DNA of 17,025 nucleotides from positions 1 to 17,025 of the forward strand of contig CAZGTQ010000266.1 of assembly GCA_964528575.1 (NCBI GenBank), read 5' to 3'. Under the pieces are notes generated by a model. That model saw only the letters and a list, made by a program, of their open reading frames with translations. It made no database searches and was not told the DNA's origin. Numbering within the stretch: the first letter of the stretch is position 1; the number at the start of each line of letters is the position of its first letter. Of the stretch, positions 5,897 through 13,732 are shown in pieces. The DNA is from CAZGTQ01 sp964528575 (lineage in GTDB: Bacteria; Planctomycetota; UBA1135; GCA-002686595). The position numbers were made by a program, and so were the translations under genes.

Positions 5897-7105
5897 ATGC
5901 CCGACTCGCAGACCGCTCCCTCCATCGCCTTCGACGACCGCTCGCGCACGCTGCCGAGCGGCGAGAAGGAGTACGTGCTCGACGTCCGCACGACGGACCT
6001 CGAGATCAACATGGGCCCGCAGCACCCGGCGACGCACGGCGTGATGCGGATCCTGATCCGCGCCGACGGCGAGCTCGTCACCGGCGCGCAGCCGCACCTC
6101 GGCTACCTCCACCGCTGCGCGGAGAAGATCGGCGAGAACGTCGAGTGGTTGCAGTACCTGCCGTACACCGACCGCTACGACTACCTCGCGGCGATGAACA
6201 ACAACCTCGGCTACAGCATGGCTGTCGAGAAGTTGATGGACATCGAGATGCCGCGGCGCGCGTGGATGATCCGCACGATCGTGGTGGAGCTCAATCGCAT
6301 CGGCTCGCACTTGATCGCGTTCGGCACCTACGGCCTCGACCTCGGCGCGTTCACCCCGTTCCTGTACATGTTCAGGGAGCGCGAGTGGATGATGGCGCTG
6401 TTCGAGAAGATCTGCGGCGCGCGACTGACGTACAGCTACATCCGCATCGGCGGCGTGTTCAACGACGCTCCTCCCGGCTGGCTCGGCGAGGTCGAGCGCT
6501 TCTGCGACACGTTCGAGGTGAAGTGGAAGGAGTACGTCGACCTACTGATGGTCAACCACATCTTCGTGAAGCGGACCGCCGACATCGGCGTGATCAGCGC
6601 GGAGATGGCGCTCGACTACGGGCTGACCGGGCCGATGCTGCGCGGCTCGGGCGTCGACTGGGACCTGCGCCGCGACATGCCGTACGGCCTGTACGGGGAG
6701 ATCTGGAACGACGGCGCGTTCAAGATCCCGCTCGGCAGCGGCGAGATGGGCACGCTCGGCGACTGCTGGGACCGCGTCTACGTCCGCGTGATGGAGATGA
6801 TGGAGTCGCTCCGGATCGTCCGCTGGTGCCTCGAGCACATCGAGCCGGGCGACGTGATCGGCAAGATCCCCAAGGTGCTGCGCGTGCCCGCGGGCGAGGC
6901 GTACACCGGCATCGAGAACCCGCGCGGCGAGCTCGGCCATTACGTCGTCAGCGACGGCGGCAAGATCGGGGTGCGCGTGCGCGTGCGCGCTCCCTCGTTC
7001 GTCAACCTCGCGGTGCTCGAGGAGATCCTCCCGGGCACGCTCGTCGGCGACGCGATCGCGATCGTCGGCTCGACGGACGTCGTCATCGGAGAAACGGACC
7101 GCTGA
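5897..7105 (+). CDS. nuoD: NADH-quinone oxidoreductase subunit D
   Basis: The 49-kDa-type Q-module subunit that forms the quinone-binding site with NuoB. It has 402 residues, typical length. The quinone-site loop NMGPQHPATHG (39-48) and the YTDRYDYL segment (90-97) carry the His and Tyr known to contact quinone in the family. The ATG at 5897 lies 5 nt after nuoC. An in-frame GTG at 5888 would overlap the nuoC stop as GTGA and add three residues; the choice is not decided by a ribosome binding site. The next gene is nuoH, not nuoE, so the operon skips the NADH module. Confidence 0.97.
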   Translation: MPDSQTAPSIAFDDRSRTLPSGEKEYVLDVRTTDLEINMGPQHPATHGVMRILIRADGELVTGAQPHLGYLHRCAEKIGENVEWLQYLPYTDRYDYLAAMNNNLGYSMAVEKLMDIEMPRRAWMIRTIVVELNRIGSHLIAFGTYGLDLGAFTPFLYMFREREWMMALFEKICGARLTYSYIRIGGVFNDAPPGWLGEVERFCDTFEVKWKEYVDLLMVNHIFVKRTADIGVISAEMALDYGLTGPMLRGSGVDWDLRRDMPYGLYGEIWNDGAFKIPLGSGEMGTLGDCWDRVYVRVMEMMESLRIVRWCLEHIEPGDVIGKIPKVLRVPAGEAYTGIENPRGELGHYVVSDGGKIGVRVRVRAPSFVNLAVLEEILPGTLVGDAIAIVGSTDVVIGETDR

Positions 7106-7109
7106 GGCC

Positions 7110-8237
7110 ATGCACGCAGTGATCCAGAGCGGCTCGAACGCGATCCGCGACGTTCTCGCGGAGCAGGACGTCGTCGCGCTTCCCGGTTGGGCGAGCGCGC
7201 TCGGCGCGGTCGCGGCGGGGGTGGGCATCGCGATCGCGCTCGTCTCGGTCGTCGCGATGTTCAGCGTGTGGCTCGAGCGCAAGGTCTCGGGCCACATCCA
7301 GTGCCGCTACGGCCCGATGCGCGTCGGCTGGCACGGCTGGCTCCAGCCGCTCGCCGACGGGGTCAAGCTCCTGCTCAAGGAGGACATGATCCCCAAGGGC
7401 GCCGACCGCGCGCTGTTCGTGCTCGCGCCGGCGCTCGTGCTCGGGAGCGTGTTCGGAGCGATCGCGATCTTCCCGCTGGCGCCGGGCTTCTTCTTCGCCG
7501 ACGTGAACCTCGGCGTGTTCGCGATCCTCGCGCTCTCGTCGACGACGACGATCGGCGTCGTCATGGCGGGCTGGTCGTCGAACTCGAAGTGGTCGCTGTA
7601 CGGCGCGATGCGCGAGGCGGCGCAGGTCGTGGCGTACGAGATCCCGCTCGGCGTGTCGCTGCTCGTGCCGCTCATGGTCGCCGGCAGCTTCAACCTGATC
7701 GAGGTGAGCCACGCGCAGGCGGGCGGGCTCGGCATCTTCAACTGGTACATCTGGCCGTGGCAGAACCCGTTCATGCTGCCGGCCTTCGTGCTGTTCTTCG
7801 TCGCGGTGCTCGCCGAGACGAAGCGCGCGCCGTTCGACCTCCCCGAGAGCGAGTCCGAGCTCGTCGCCGGCTTCCTGACCGAGTACTCCGGCATCCGCTG
7901 GTCGTTCTTCTTCATGGAGGAGTACGCCGCGATGTTCCTGTTCTCGGCCGTCGGCGCCTTCTTCTTCTTCGGCGGCTACGAGAGCCCGCTCACGTGGGCG
8001 ATCGCCGGGGGCACGCCCTACGCGGAGCTCGCCGGCACGCAGCTCCTGCTCTTCAACCTCGCCGCCGCGCTCGGCATCGTCGTCAAGGGCTTCATCGGCG
8101 TGTTCGTGATGATGTGGCTGCGTTGGACGCTCCCGCGCCTGCGCATCGATCAGGTGATGACGCTCGGTTACAAGTACCTCACGCCGCTCTCGTTGGCCTG
8201 CGTCCTCGGCGCGGGTGTGTGGGAAGCGATCTTCTAG
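7110..8237 (+). CDS. nuoH: NADH-quinone oxidoreductase subunit H
   Basis: Membrane subunit that anchors the Q-module and forms the entrance of the quinone channel. The 375 residues carry about eight transmembrane helices. Family motifs are seen in order: WLERKVSGHIQCRYGPMRVG, LQPLADGVKLLLKED, AAQVVAYEIPLGVS, AETKRAPFDLPESESELVAG and TEYSGIRWSFFFMEEY. The acidic residues of the last two blocks belong to the proton (E-) channel. It begins 4 nt after the nuoD stop. The N-terminal 30 residues are less conserved. A small hydrophilic loop (SPLTWAIAGGTPYAELAGT) precedes the last helices. Confidence 0.97.
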   Translation: MHAVIQSGSNAIRDVLAEQDVVALPGWASALGAVAAGVGIAIALVSVVAMFSVWLERKVSGHIQCRYGPMRVGWHGWLQPLADGVKLLLKEDMIPKGADRALFVLAPALVLGSVFGAIAIFPLAPGFFFADVNLGVFAILALSSTTTIGVVMAGWSSNSKWSLYGAMREAAQVVAYEIPLGVSLLVPLMVAGSFNLIEVSHAQAGGLGIFNWYIWPWQNPFMLPAFVLFFVAVLAETKRAPFDLPESESELVAGFLTEYSGIRWSFFFMEEYAAMFLFSAVGAFFFFGGYESPLTWAIAGGTPYAELAGTQLLLFNLAAALGIVVKGFIGVFVMMWLRWTLPRLRIDQVMTLGYKYLTPLSLACVLGAGVWEAIF

Positions 8238-8267
8238 GCCTCCCGAAACGAACGTTCACAACCAGAG

Positions 8268-8894
8268 ATGGTCACCACCTCCGAGTACTTCAAGAACGTC
8301 TGGCTGGGTCTCAAGACCACGCTGGTCGGCATGCGCATCACGGGTAGGTACCTGTTGCAGAAGCCGATCACGGTGCAGTACCCGGACGAGCGGCTGCCGA
8401 TCCCCAACCGCTATCGGGGGATCCACTACCTCGAGCAGGAGAAGTGCATCAACTGCCTCGCGTGCGCGCGGGCGTGCCCGATCGACTGCATCGAGATGGA
8501 TGCGGTGCGGCACCACAAAGAGCTCGAGTGGATCAAGTTCACGCTCGACTACCAGAAGTGCATGTTCTGCGAGCTGTGCGTGTATCCGTGCCCGAAGGAC
8601 TGCATCCACATGGGCACCGAGTACGCGTTCGTCAGCTACGACCGCAGCGAGTTCAATCACGATCTCCTCTCGTACAAGGGCATGTCGCGCGAGGCGCACC
8701 TCCGCATGCTCGAGAACATCGAGAAGGAGAAGGAGAAAGAGGCCAAGAAGGCCGCGAAGGAAGCCGCCAAGCCGAAGGCCGGCGACGCAAACGCCGGCGC
8801 GCCGAAGGCCGACGCGAAAGCCGATGCGAAGGCGGCGAAGAACGGCTCGGACGACGCCGGCGAGGCGGACGAGCAGAAGGACGGCGAGGCCTGA
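8268..8894 (+). CDS. nuoI: NADH-quinone oxidoreductase subunit I, with charged C-terminal tail
   Basis: Ferredoxin-like Q-module subunit carrying clusters N6a and N6b. The 208 residues include two 4Fe-4S motifs, C-INC-LAC-ARACP (about 60-71) and C-MFC-ELC-VYPCP (about 99-110), each CxxCxxCxxxCP. The N-terminal amphipathic part (GLKTTLVGMRITGRYLLQKP) lies against the membrane arm. The core ends near residue 150. Beyond it is an unusual tail of about 60 residues made almost only of Lys, Ala, Glu and Asp, absent from E. coli NuoI (about 180 residues). It starts 30 nt after nuoH, and nuoJ follows after one base. Confidence 0.97.
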   Translation: MVTTSEYFKNVWLGLKTTLVGMRITGRYLLQKPITVQYPDERLPIPNRYRGIHYLEQEKCINCLACARACPIDCIEMDAVRHHKELEWIKFTLDYQKCMFCELCVYPCPKDCIHMGTEYAFVSYDRSEFNHDLLSYKGMSREAHLRMLENIEKEKEKEAKKAAKEAAKPKAGDANAGAPKADAKADAKAAKNGSDDAGEADEQKDGEA

Positions 8895-8895
8895 G

Positions 8896-9534
8896 ATGGC
8901 CGAGCACGCGTCCAAGGTCTTCTACGCGGCGCTCCTGCTGTTCGTCCTCGTCCTGCTGGGCGCCGGCCTCGCCGAGGCCGGCGGCGAGGGCGTCGCGTTC
9001 GGTCTGTTCGCCGCGATGACGATCGGCGGCGGGCTCGTCTGCGTGTGGGAGCGCTCGGTCGTGCGCAGCGCGTTCGCGCTCATGGCGACGTTCACCGGCG
9101 TCGCGGGCTTCTTCGTGCTCCTGAACGCCGACTTCCTCGCGATGGCGCAGATCCTGATCTACGTCGGCGCGATCCTCGTGCTGCTGCTGTTCGGCGTCAT
9201 GCTCACGCCGCCCGACCTCGGCGAGCGCAGGCTGCCGCGCGTCCTCGGCGCCCTCGCCGCGGTCGGCGCGACGTTCGGCTGGGTCGGGATGCAGGTCGCG
9301 GGCGCGCTGCGCACGCGGCCGTTCCCGGAGCTCACCGCGGAGGTCGACAACGGCGACCGCATCGGCTTCGGCTTCCTGCGCTACGACGGCTACGTCGTCG
9401 CGTTCGAGCTCGCGGCCGTCGTCCTGACGGTCGCGCTCGTCGCCGCCGTGTACATCGCGCGCCGCGGCAAGGTCGACGTCCGGCGGGCGCCGGGCATCGG
9501 CGGCATGGGCGCGCGGGAAGGAGATGCGCTCTGA
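8896..9534 (+). CDS. nuoJ: NADH-quinone oxidoreductase subunit J
   Basis: Membrane-arm subunit of 212 residues with five hydrophobic helices. The conserved helix-3 region LNADFLAMAQILIYVGAILVLLLFGVML contains the pi-bulge segment important for coupling. The start ATG follows the nuoI stop by one base (TGAGATG). The stop overlaps nuoK (TGATG). A polar loop of about 25 residues (RTRPFPELTAEVDNGDRIGF) precedes the last helix. The C-terminal RRAPGIGGMG segment is basic and glycine-rich. Confidence 0.95.
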   Translation: MAEHASKVFYAALLLFVLVLLGAGLAEAGGEGVAFGLFAAMTIGGGLVCVWERSVVRSAFALMATFTGVAGFFVLLNADFLAMAQILIYVGAILVLLLFGVMLTPPDLGERRLPRVLGALAAVGATFGWVGMQVAGALRTRPFPELTAEVDNGDRIGFGFLRYDGYVVAFELAAVVLTVALVAAVYIARRGKVDVRRAPGIGGMGAREGDAL

Positions 9535-9848
9535 TGGGCATCGGAGCCTACCTCGCCGTCTCGGCGGCGCTGTTCGCGCTCGGCGTCGTCGCGATCGTCG
9601 CGCGCCGCAACGTGCTGTACGTGCTGATGGGGATCGAGATGATCCTCAACGCGGCGAACATCAACTTCGTCGCGTTCAACCGCTATCACGTCGTGAACGG
9701 CGCGGACGGCATGGACGGCCGCATGTTCGCGATCTTCACGATCATCCTGGCGGCGGCCGAGGCGGCCGTGGCGCTGGCGATCGTGCTCAACGTCTTCCAG
9801 CACTTCGATTCGGTCGAGCCGAGCGAAGCCGACCTGCTCCGCGAGTAG
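9534..9848 (+). CDS. nuoK: NADH-quinone oxidoreductase subunit K
   Basis: Three-helix membrane-arm subunit of 104 residues, related to MrpC of Na+/H+ antiporters. The conserved buried glutamates are present: E35 in MGIEMILNAANI and E76 in AAAEAAVALAI, matching the proton-path residues E36 and E72 of E. coli. The ATG at 9534 overlaps the nuoJ stop. AAGGAG lies 10 nt upstream, inside nuoJ. Length and motifs are typical. Confidence 0.97.
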   Translation: MGIGAYLAVSAALFALGVVAIVARRNVLYVLMGIEMILNAANINFVAFNRYHVVNGADGMDGRMFAIFTIILAAAEAAVALAIVLNVFQHFDSVEPSEADLLRE

Positions 9849-9872
9849 GCGCGCGAGCGAGACGATTCCCCG

Positions 9873-12170
9873 ATGCTCGAGTTCAATCCGGCAGTCGACT
9901 TCAAGCTTCTGCTCGCGGTCCCGCTGATCCCGCTCGTCGGCTACGTGCTGCAGATCTTCCTCGGCAAGCGGCTGCCGCACGGCGACAAGATCCTGACCGG
10001 CGGGATGTTCGTCGTGATGTGCATCTCGCTGCTCATGGCGGCGAAGTCGATCTGGGCCGCCTACCACGGCGTGGAGTTCGTCTGGAACTCCGCCGACCAC
10101 GCCGAGCACGGGATGGTCTTCAACTGGATCCACAGCGAGGGAGTCAGCGCGGAGAACGTCGTCGCGAGCATCTTCCTCGACCCGCTCGGCGCGGCGATGC
10201 TCGCCGTCGTCGGCGTCGTGTCGTTCTTCGTGCACCTGTTCTCGACGGGCTACATGCACGGGGACCGGCGCTACCACATCTTCTTCGCGAACATCAGCCT
10301 GTTCACGTTCGCGATGCTCGGCGTCGTGCTGGCCGACAACATCCTCTTCTTCTTCATCTTCTGGGAGTTGATGGGGCTGATGTCGTACCTGCTGATCGGG
10401 CACTTCGGCCACGATCCGACGAGCGCCCGCATCACGCACGCCGCCTCCGCCTGCAAGAAGGCGTTCCTGACGACGCGCGTCGGCGACGTCTGCCTCTTCA
10501 TCGGCATCCTGATCTTCTACAACAAGCTCGATACGCTCTCGTTCACCGGGCTGTGGAGCGGGGCCAGGGACGCCGTCGCCGCGAACGGCGGCGAGTACCC
10601 CGCGTGGATGACGGGCGCCGGGCTCTTGGTCTTCGGCGGCACGGTCGGCAAATCGGCGCAGTTCCCGCTGCACATCTGGCTCCCGGACGCGATGGAAGGT
10701 CCGACGCCGGTGTCCGCGATGATCCACGCCGCGACGATGGTCGCGGCCGGCGTGTTCCTGCTCGGCCGCACGTATCCGCTGCTCTCGCCCGACGCGCTCG
10801 CCGTGATCGCGACTGTCGGCACGATCACCGCCGTCTTCGCCGCGACGATCGGCATGACGGTGCACGACATCAAGGGCGTCCTCGCGTACTCGACGATCTC
10901 GCAGCTAGGGTTCATGGTCGCGGCCGTCGGCTGCGGCGGCGTCGTCGCGGGCATGTTCCACATGGTCACGCACGCCTTCTTCAAGTCGTGCCTGTTCCTG
11001 TCCGCGGGCTCGGTCATCCACGGCTGCCACCACAATCAGGACATGCGCTGGATGGGCGGCTTGCGCAAGGTGATGCCGCTCACCTTCGCCGCGATGCTGA
11101 TCTCGACGCTCGCGATCGCGGGCGTGCCGTTCTTCTCCGGCTTCTACTCGAAGGACATGATCCTCATGTCCGCGTTCGAGGCGAACGCGACGAGCTTCTC
11201 GGGAGCGACGCTCTTCGCCTCGATCGGCCTGCCGCTCGCGGCCGCGCTCACGGCCTTCTACATGTTCCGCCTGATCTTCCTGACGTTCTTCGGGGAGTAC
11301 CGCGGACACCTGATGCCGCAGCACGCGGTGCACCACGGCGACGAGCCGGGCGATCCGGACCACGACCACGACCACGGCCATTCGCACGAGAGCCACGAGG
11401 GCCACGAGGGCCACGGGAGCCACGCGCCGCACGAGTCGCCCAGGCCGATGACGGTCGCGCTGCTCTGCCTCGCGTTGCTCGGCTTCCTCGGCGGCAACTT
11501 CTGGCTCGCCGCGCCGTTCGGCAGCGGCGACTGGTTCAACGAGAGCGTGTCGCTCGAGCGGCTCTACGGCGAGGACGTCGTCGCGGGGATCCCGCACCTG
11601 CACGCGCAGGCCCAGGCGCTGCACGCCGAGCACGCGATCCACGCCGCACACGGCGGCCCGCTGCCCGCGGACCTGTCGCAGGCGGCGATCGAAGCCGGCC
11701 ATCGCAAGGCGAGCGCGCACAGTCTGGCGCTCTACGTCTCGCTCTTCGTCGCCTCGCTCGGCATCCTCTGCGCGTTCCTGATCTACTACCTGCGGATCTG
11801 GGACCCCGCGCGCATCACCGCAGCCCTCGGCATGGGATACACGACCGTGCGCGACAAGTACTACGTCGACGAGGCGGTGAACGCGACCGTGATCCGCGGC
11901 ACGATGGCGCTGTCCAAGGGCCAGACGCTGTTCGACCGCTACGTCGTCGACGCCCTCGTCAACCTCGTCGGACGCGTCAACCGCTGGCTGGGATTCTTCG
12001 CGGCTGCGATCGACACGCGCATCGTCGACGGGCTCGTCAACTGGATCGCGACGTCGACCCAGGCCTTCGGCGCGATCTTCCGTCTGTTCCAGACCGGCCG
12101 CATCCAGCAGTACGCGGCCTTCGCCGTCGCCGGCGGCCTCCTGCTCTCCGCCTGGCTGATCCTGAGCTAG
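9873..12170 (+). CDS. nuoL: NADH-quinone oxidoreductase subunit L, with His-rich insert
   Basis: Distal antiporter-like proton-pumping subunit. Conserved blocks include FFIFWELMGLMSYLLIGHFG (the key Glu), VGKSAQFPLHIWLPDAMEGP with the Lys of the pumping path, and SKDMILMSAFE. The C-terminal part after residue 640 holds the lateral helix and final anchor helix (FAVAGGLLLSAWLIL). At 765 residues it is about 150 longer than E. coli NuoL (613). Part of the excess is a polar loop at about 478-526 with 13 His between H484 and H520 (HDHDHGHSHESHEGHEGHG) and a second His-rich stretch (575-593). Both fall between predicted helices, outside the pumping core. The frame and helices continue cleanly on either side. 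Confidence 0.97.
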   Translation: MLEFNPAVDFKLLLAVPLIPLVGYVLQIFLGKRLPHGDKILTGGMFVVMCISLLMAAKSIWAAYHGVEFVWNSADHAEHGMVFNWIHSEGVSAENVVASIFLDPLGAAMLAVVGVVSFFVHLFSTGYMHGDRRYHIFFANISLFTFAMLGVVLADNILFFFIFWELMGLMSYLLIGHFGHDPTSARITHAASACKKAFLTTRVGDVCLFIGILIFYNKLDTLSFTGLWSGARDAVAANGGEYPAWMTGAGLLVFGGTVGKSAQFPLHIWLPDAMEGPTPVSAMIHAATMVAAGVFLLGRTYPLLSPDALAVIATVGTITAVFAATIGMTVHDIKGVLAYSTISQLGFMVAAVGCGGVVAGMFHMVTHAFFKSCLFLSAGSVIHGCHHNQDMRWMGGLRKVMPLTFAAMLISTLAIAGVPFFSGFYSKDMILMSAFEANATSFSGATLFASIGLPLAAALTAFYMFRLIFLTFFGEYRGHLMPQHAVHHGDEPGDPDHDHDHGHSHESHEGHEGHGSHAPHESPRPMTVALLCLALLGFLGGNFWLAAPFGSGDWFNESVSLERLYGEDVVAGIPHLHAQAQALHAEHAIHAAHGGPLPADLSQAAIEAGHRKASAHSLALYVSLFVASLGILCAFLIYYLRIWDPARITAALGMGYTTVRDKYYVDEAVNATVIRGTMALSKGQTLFDRYVVDALVNLVGRVNRWLGFFAAAIDTRIVDGLVNWIATSTQAFGAIFRLFQTGRIQQYAAFAVAGGLLLSAWLILS
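11322..11432 (+). other. Histidine-rich loop encoded in nuoL
   Basis: Residues 484-520 of NuoL contain 13 His in 37 positions, mixed with Asp, Glu, Gly and Ser, in degenerate HxHxH and HEGH repeats. The DNA shows matching short repeats (ccacgagggccacgag). It resembles metal-binding loops of zinc or nickel proteins. No function is known to me in complex I. Confidence 0.85.
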
Positions 12171-12180
12171 CACAGCCCCG

Positions 12181-13719
12181 ATGGACCACATCCTCACCTG
12201 GATCACGTTCATCCCGCTCATCGGGATGACCGCCATCCTGTTCGTCCCGCGCACGAGCACGTCCGTCGTCAAGTGGATCAGCCTGGTCGCGACGGGCATT
12301 CCGCTCGTCCTCGCGACTTGGCTCTACTTCGGGCTGTTCGAGAAGACCGACGCTCTGCAGCACGTCGACCGCTTCCTGTGGATCGACGTCATCAAGGCGG
12401 AGTACTTCGTCGGCATCGACGGGCTCAGCGTCGCGCTCGTCTTCCTGACGACGTTGCTGATGTTCATCGCCGTCCCGGCGAGCTTCGGGATCCAGAAGGC
12501 GCAGAAGGGCTACTACGCGCTCCTGCTCCTGCTCGAGGTCGGCATCAACGGCGTGTTCGTCGCGCAGGACTACTTCCTGTTCTACGTGTTCTGGGAGATC
12601 ATGCTCCTGCCGATGTACTTCCTCATCGGCATCTGGGGCGGGCCGCGGCGCGAGTACGCTGCGATCAAGTTCTTCCTCTACACGCTCGCCGGCTCCGTCT
12701 TGATGCTGATCGCGATCATCGCGTTGCGTCTGGACATGGACGCGCTCCCCACGGAGACGCCGTTCTCGATCCCGGAGATGACGCGCTTCGCGGCCGAGGG
12801 TCGCCTGCTCGGCGGCTCGCTCCCCGGCGGCGGAGCGCTGCTCGGGATGAAGTTCACCACGTGGGTGTTCTGGTTCCTGTTCGTCGGCTTCGCGATCAAG
12901 ATCCCGGTCTTCCCGTTCCACACGTGGCTGCCCGACGCGCACGTCGAGGCGCCGACGCCGATCTCGGTCGTCCTGGCCGGCATCCTGCTGAAGCTCGGCG
13001 GCTACGGCATGCTGCGCGCGTGCTTCCCGCTCGTGCCCGACGCGTTCGTCACGTTCGCCTACGCGCTCGGCGTGCTGGGGGTGATCAACATCGTGTACGG
13101 AGCGTTCGTCGCGCTGGGGCAGAGCGACTTCAAGAGGATGGTCGCGTACAGCTCGGTCAGCCACATGGGCTACGTGCTGCTCGGCATGGCGGCGCTCACG
13201 CACTACGGCATGGCGGGAGCGGCGACCCAGATGTTCAACCACGGGACGTCGTCGGCCGTGCTCTTCCTCGTCGTGGGCGTGATCTACGACCGGGCGCACC
13301 ACCGCGACCTGAACGGCTTCGGCGGCCTCTCGCAGGTGATGCCGCGCTACTGGGCGCTGACGACGCTCGGCTTCTTCGCCGCGCTCGGCCTGCCGGGCCT
13401 CGCGGGCTTCGTCTCGGAGGTGCTGACGCTCATCGGCGCGTACAACTCCGAGTTCGAAGGCTTCAAGACGCTCGTCGTGATCTCGGTGCTCGGCATCGTG
13501 CTCACCGCCGCGTTCCTCCTGTGGGCGATGCAGCGCGTGTTCCTCGGGCCGCTGAACCCGAAGTACAAGGCGTACGGCGACATCAGCGCGCGCGAGGTCT
13601 TCTGCCAGGCGCCGTTCCTGTTCCTGTGCATCTTGCTCGGCATCGTGCCGAGCCTCTTGCTCGACTGGATGGACCCGTCGATCAAGGCGTTGATCACCAC
13701 GCTGAAGACGGGTCTCTGA
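12181..13719 (+). CDS. nuoM: NADH-quinone oxidoreductase subunit M
   Basis: Middle antiporter-like proton-pumping subunit of 512 residues (E. coli 509), with about 14 transmembrane helices. Conserved features are YVFWEIMLLPMYFLIGIWGG with the key Glu, and the segment AIKIPVFPFHTWLPDAHVEA with its Lys, followed by PTPISVVLAGILLKLGGYG. Broken-helix His and Lys residues occur in SDFKRMVAYSSVSHMG. It starts 10 nt after nuoL. A polar loop (about 185-225: PTETPFSIPEMTRFAAEG, then a Gly-rich stretch) is normal for the subunit. Confidence 0.98.
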   Translation: MDHILTWITFIPLIGMTAILFVPRTSTSVVKWISLVATGIPLVLATWLYFGLFEKTDALQHVDRFLWIDVIKAEYFVGIDGLSVALVFLTTLLMFIAVPASFGIQKAQKGYYALLLLLEVGINGVFVAQDYFLFYVFWEIMLLPMYFLIGIWGGPRREYAAIKFFLYTLAGSVLMLIAIIALRLDMDALPTETPFSIPEMTRFAAEGRLLGGSLPGGGALLGMKFTTWVFWFLFVGFAIKIPVFPFHTWLPDAHVEAPTPISVVLAGILLKLGGYGMLRACFPLVPDAFVTFAYALGVLGVINIVYGAFVALGQSDFKRMVAYSSVSHMGYVLLGMAALTHYGMAGAATQMFNHGTSSAVLFLVVGVIYDRAHHRDLNGFGGLSQVMPRYWALTTLGFFAALGLPGLAGFVSEVLTLIGAYNSEFEGFKTLVVISVLGIVLTAAFLLWAMQRVFLGPLNPKYKAYGDISAREVFCQAPFLFLCILLGIVPSLLLDWMDPSIKALITTLKTGL

Positions 13720-13732
13720 GGAGACGAGCGAC

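Noticed and set aside
5374..8268. Hidden nuoE, nuoF or nuoG
   Set aside because: nuoC, nuoD and nuoH follow one another with gaps of 5 and 4 nt, and no flavoprotein or 2Fe-2S motifs occur in any frame I read.
9390..13302. Long minus-strand frames opposite nuoK, nuoL and nuoM
   Set aside because: They lie antisense to unmistakable complex I subunits. Their high Arg, Asp, Glu and His content is the usual shadow in GC-rich genes.
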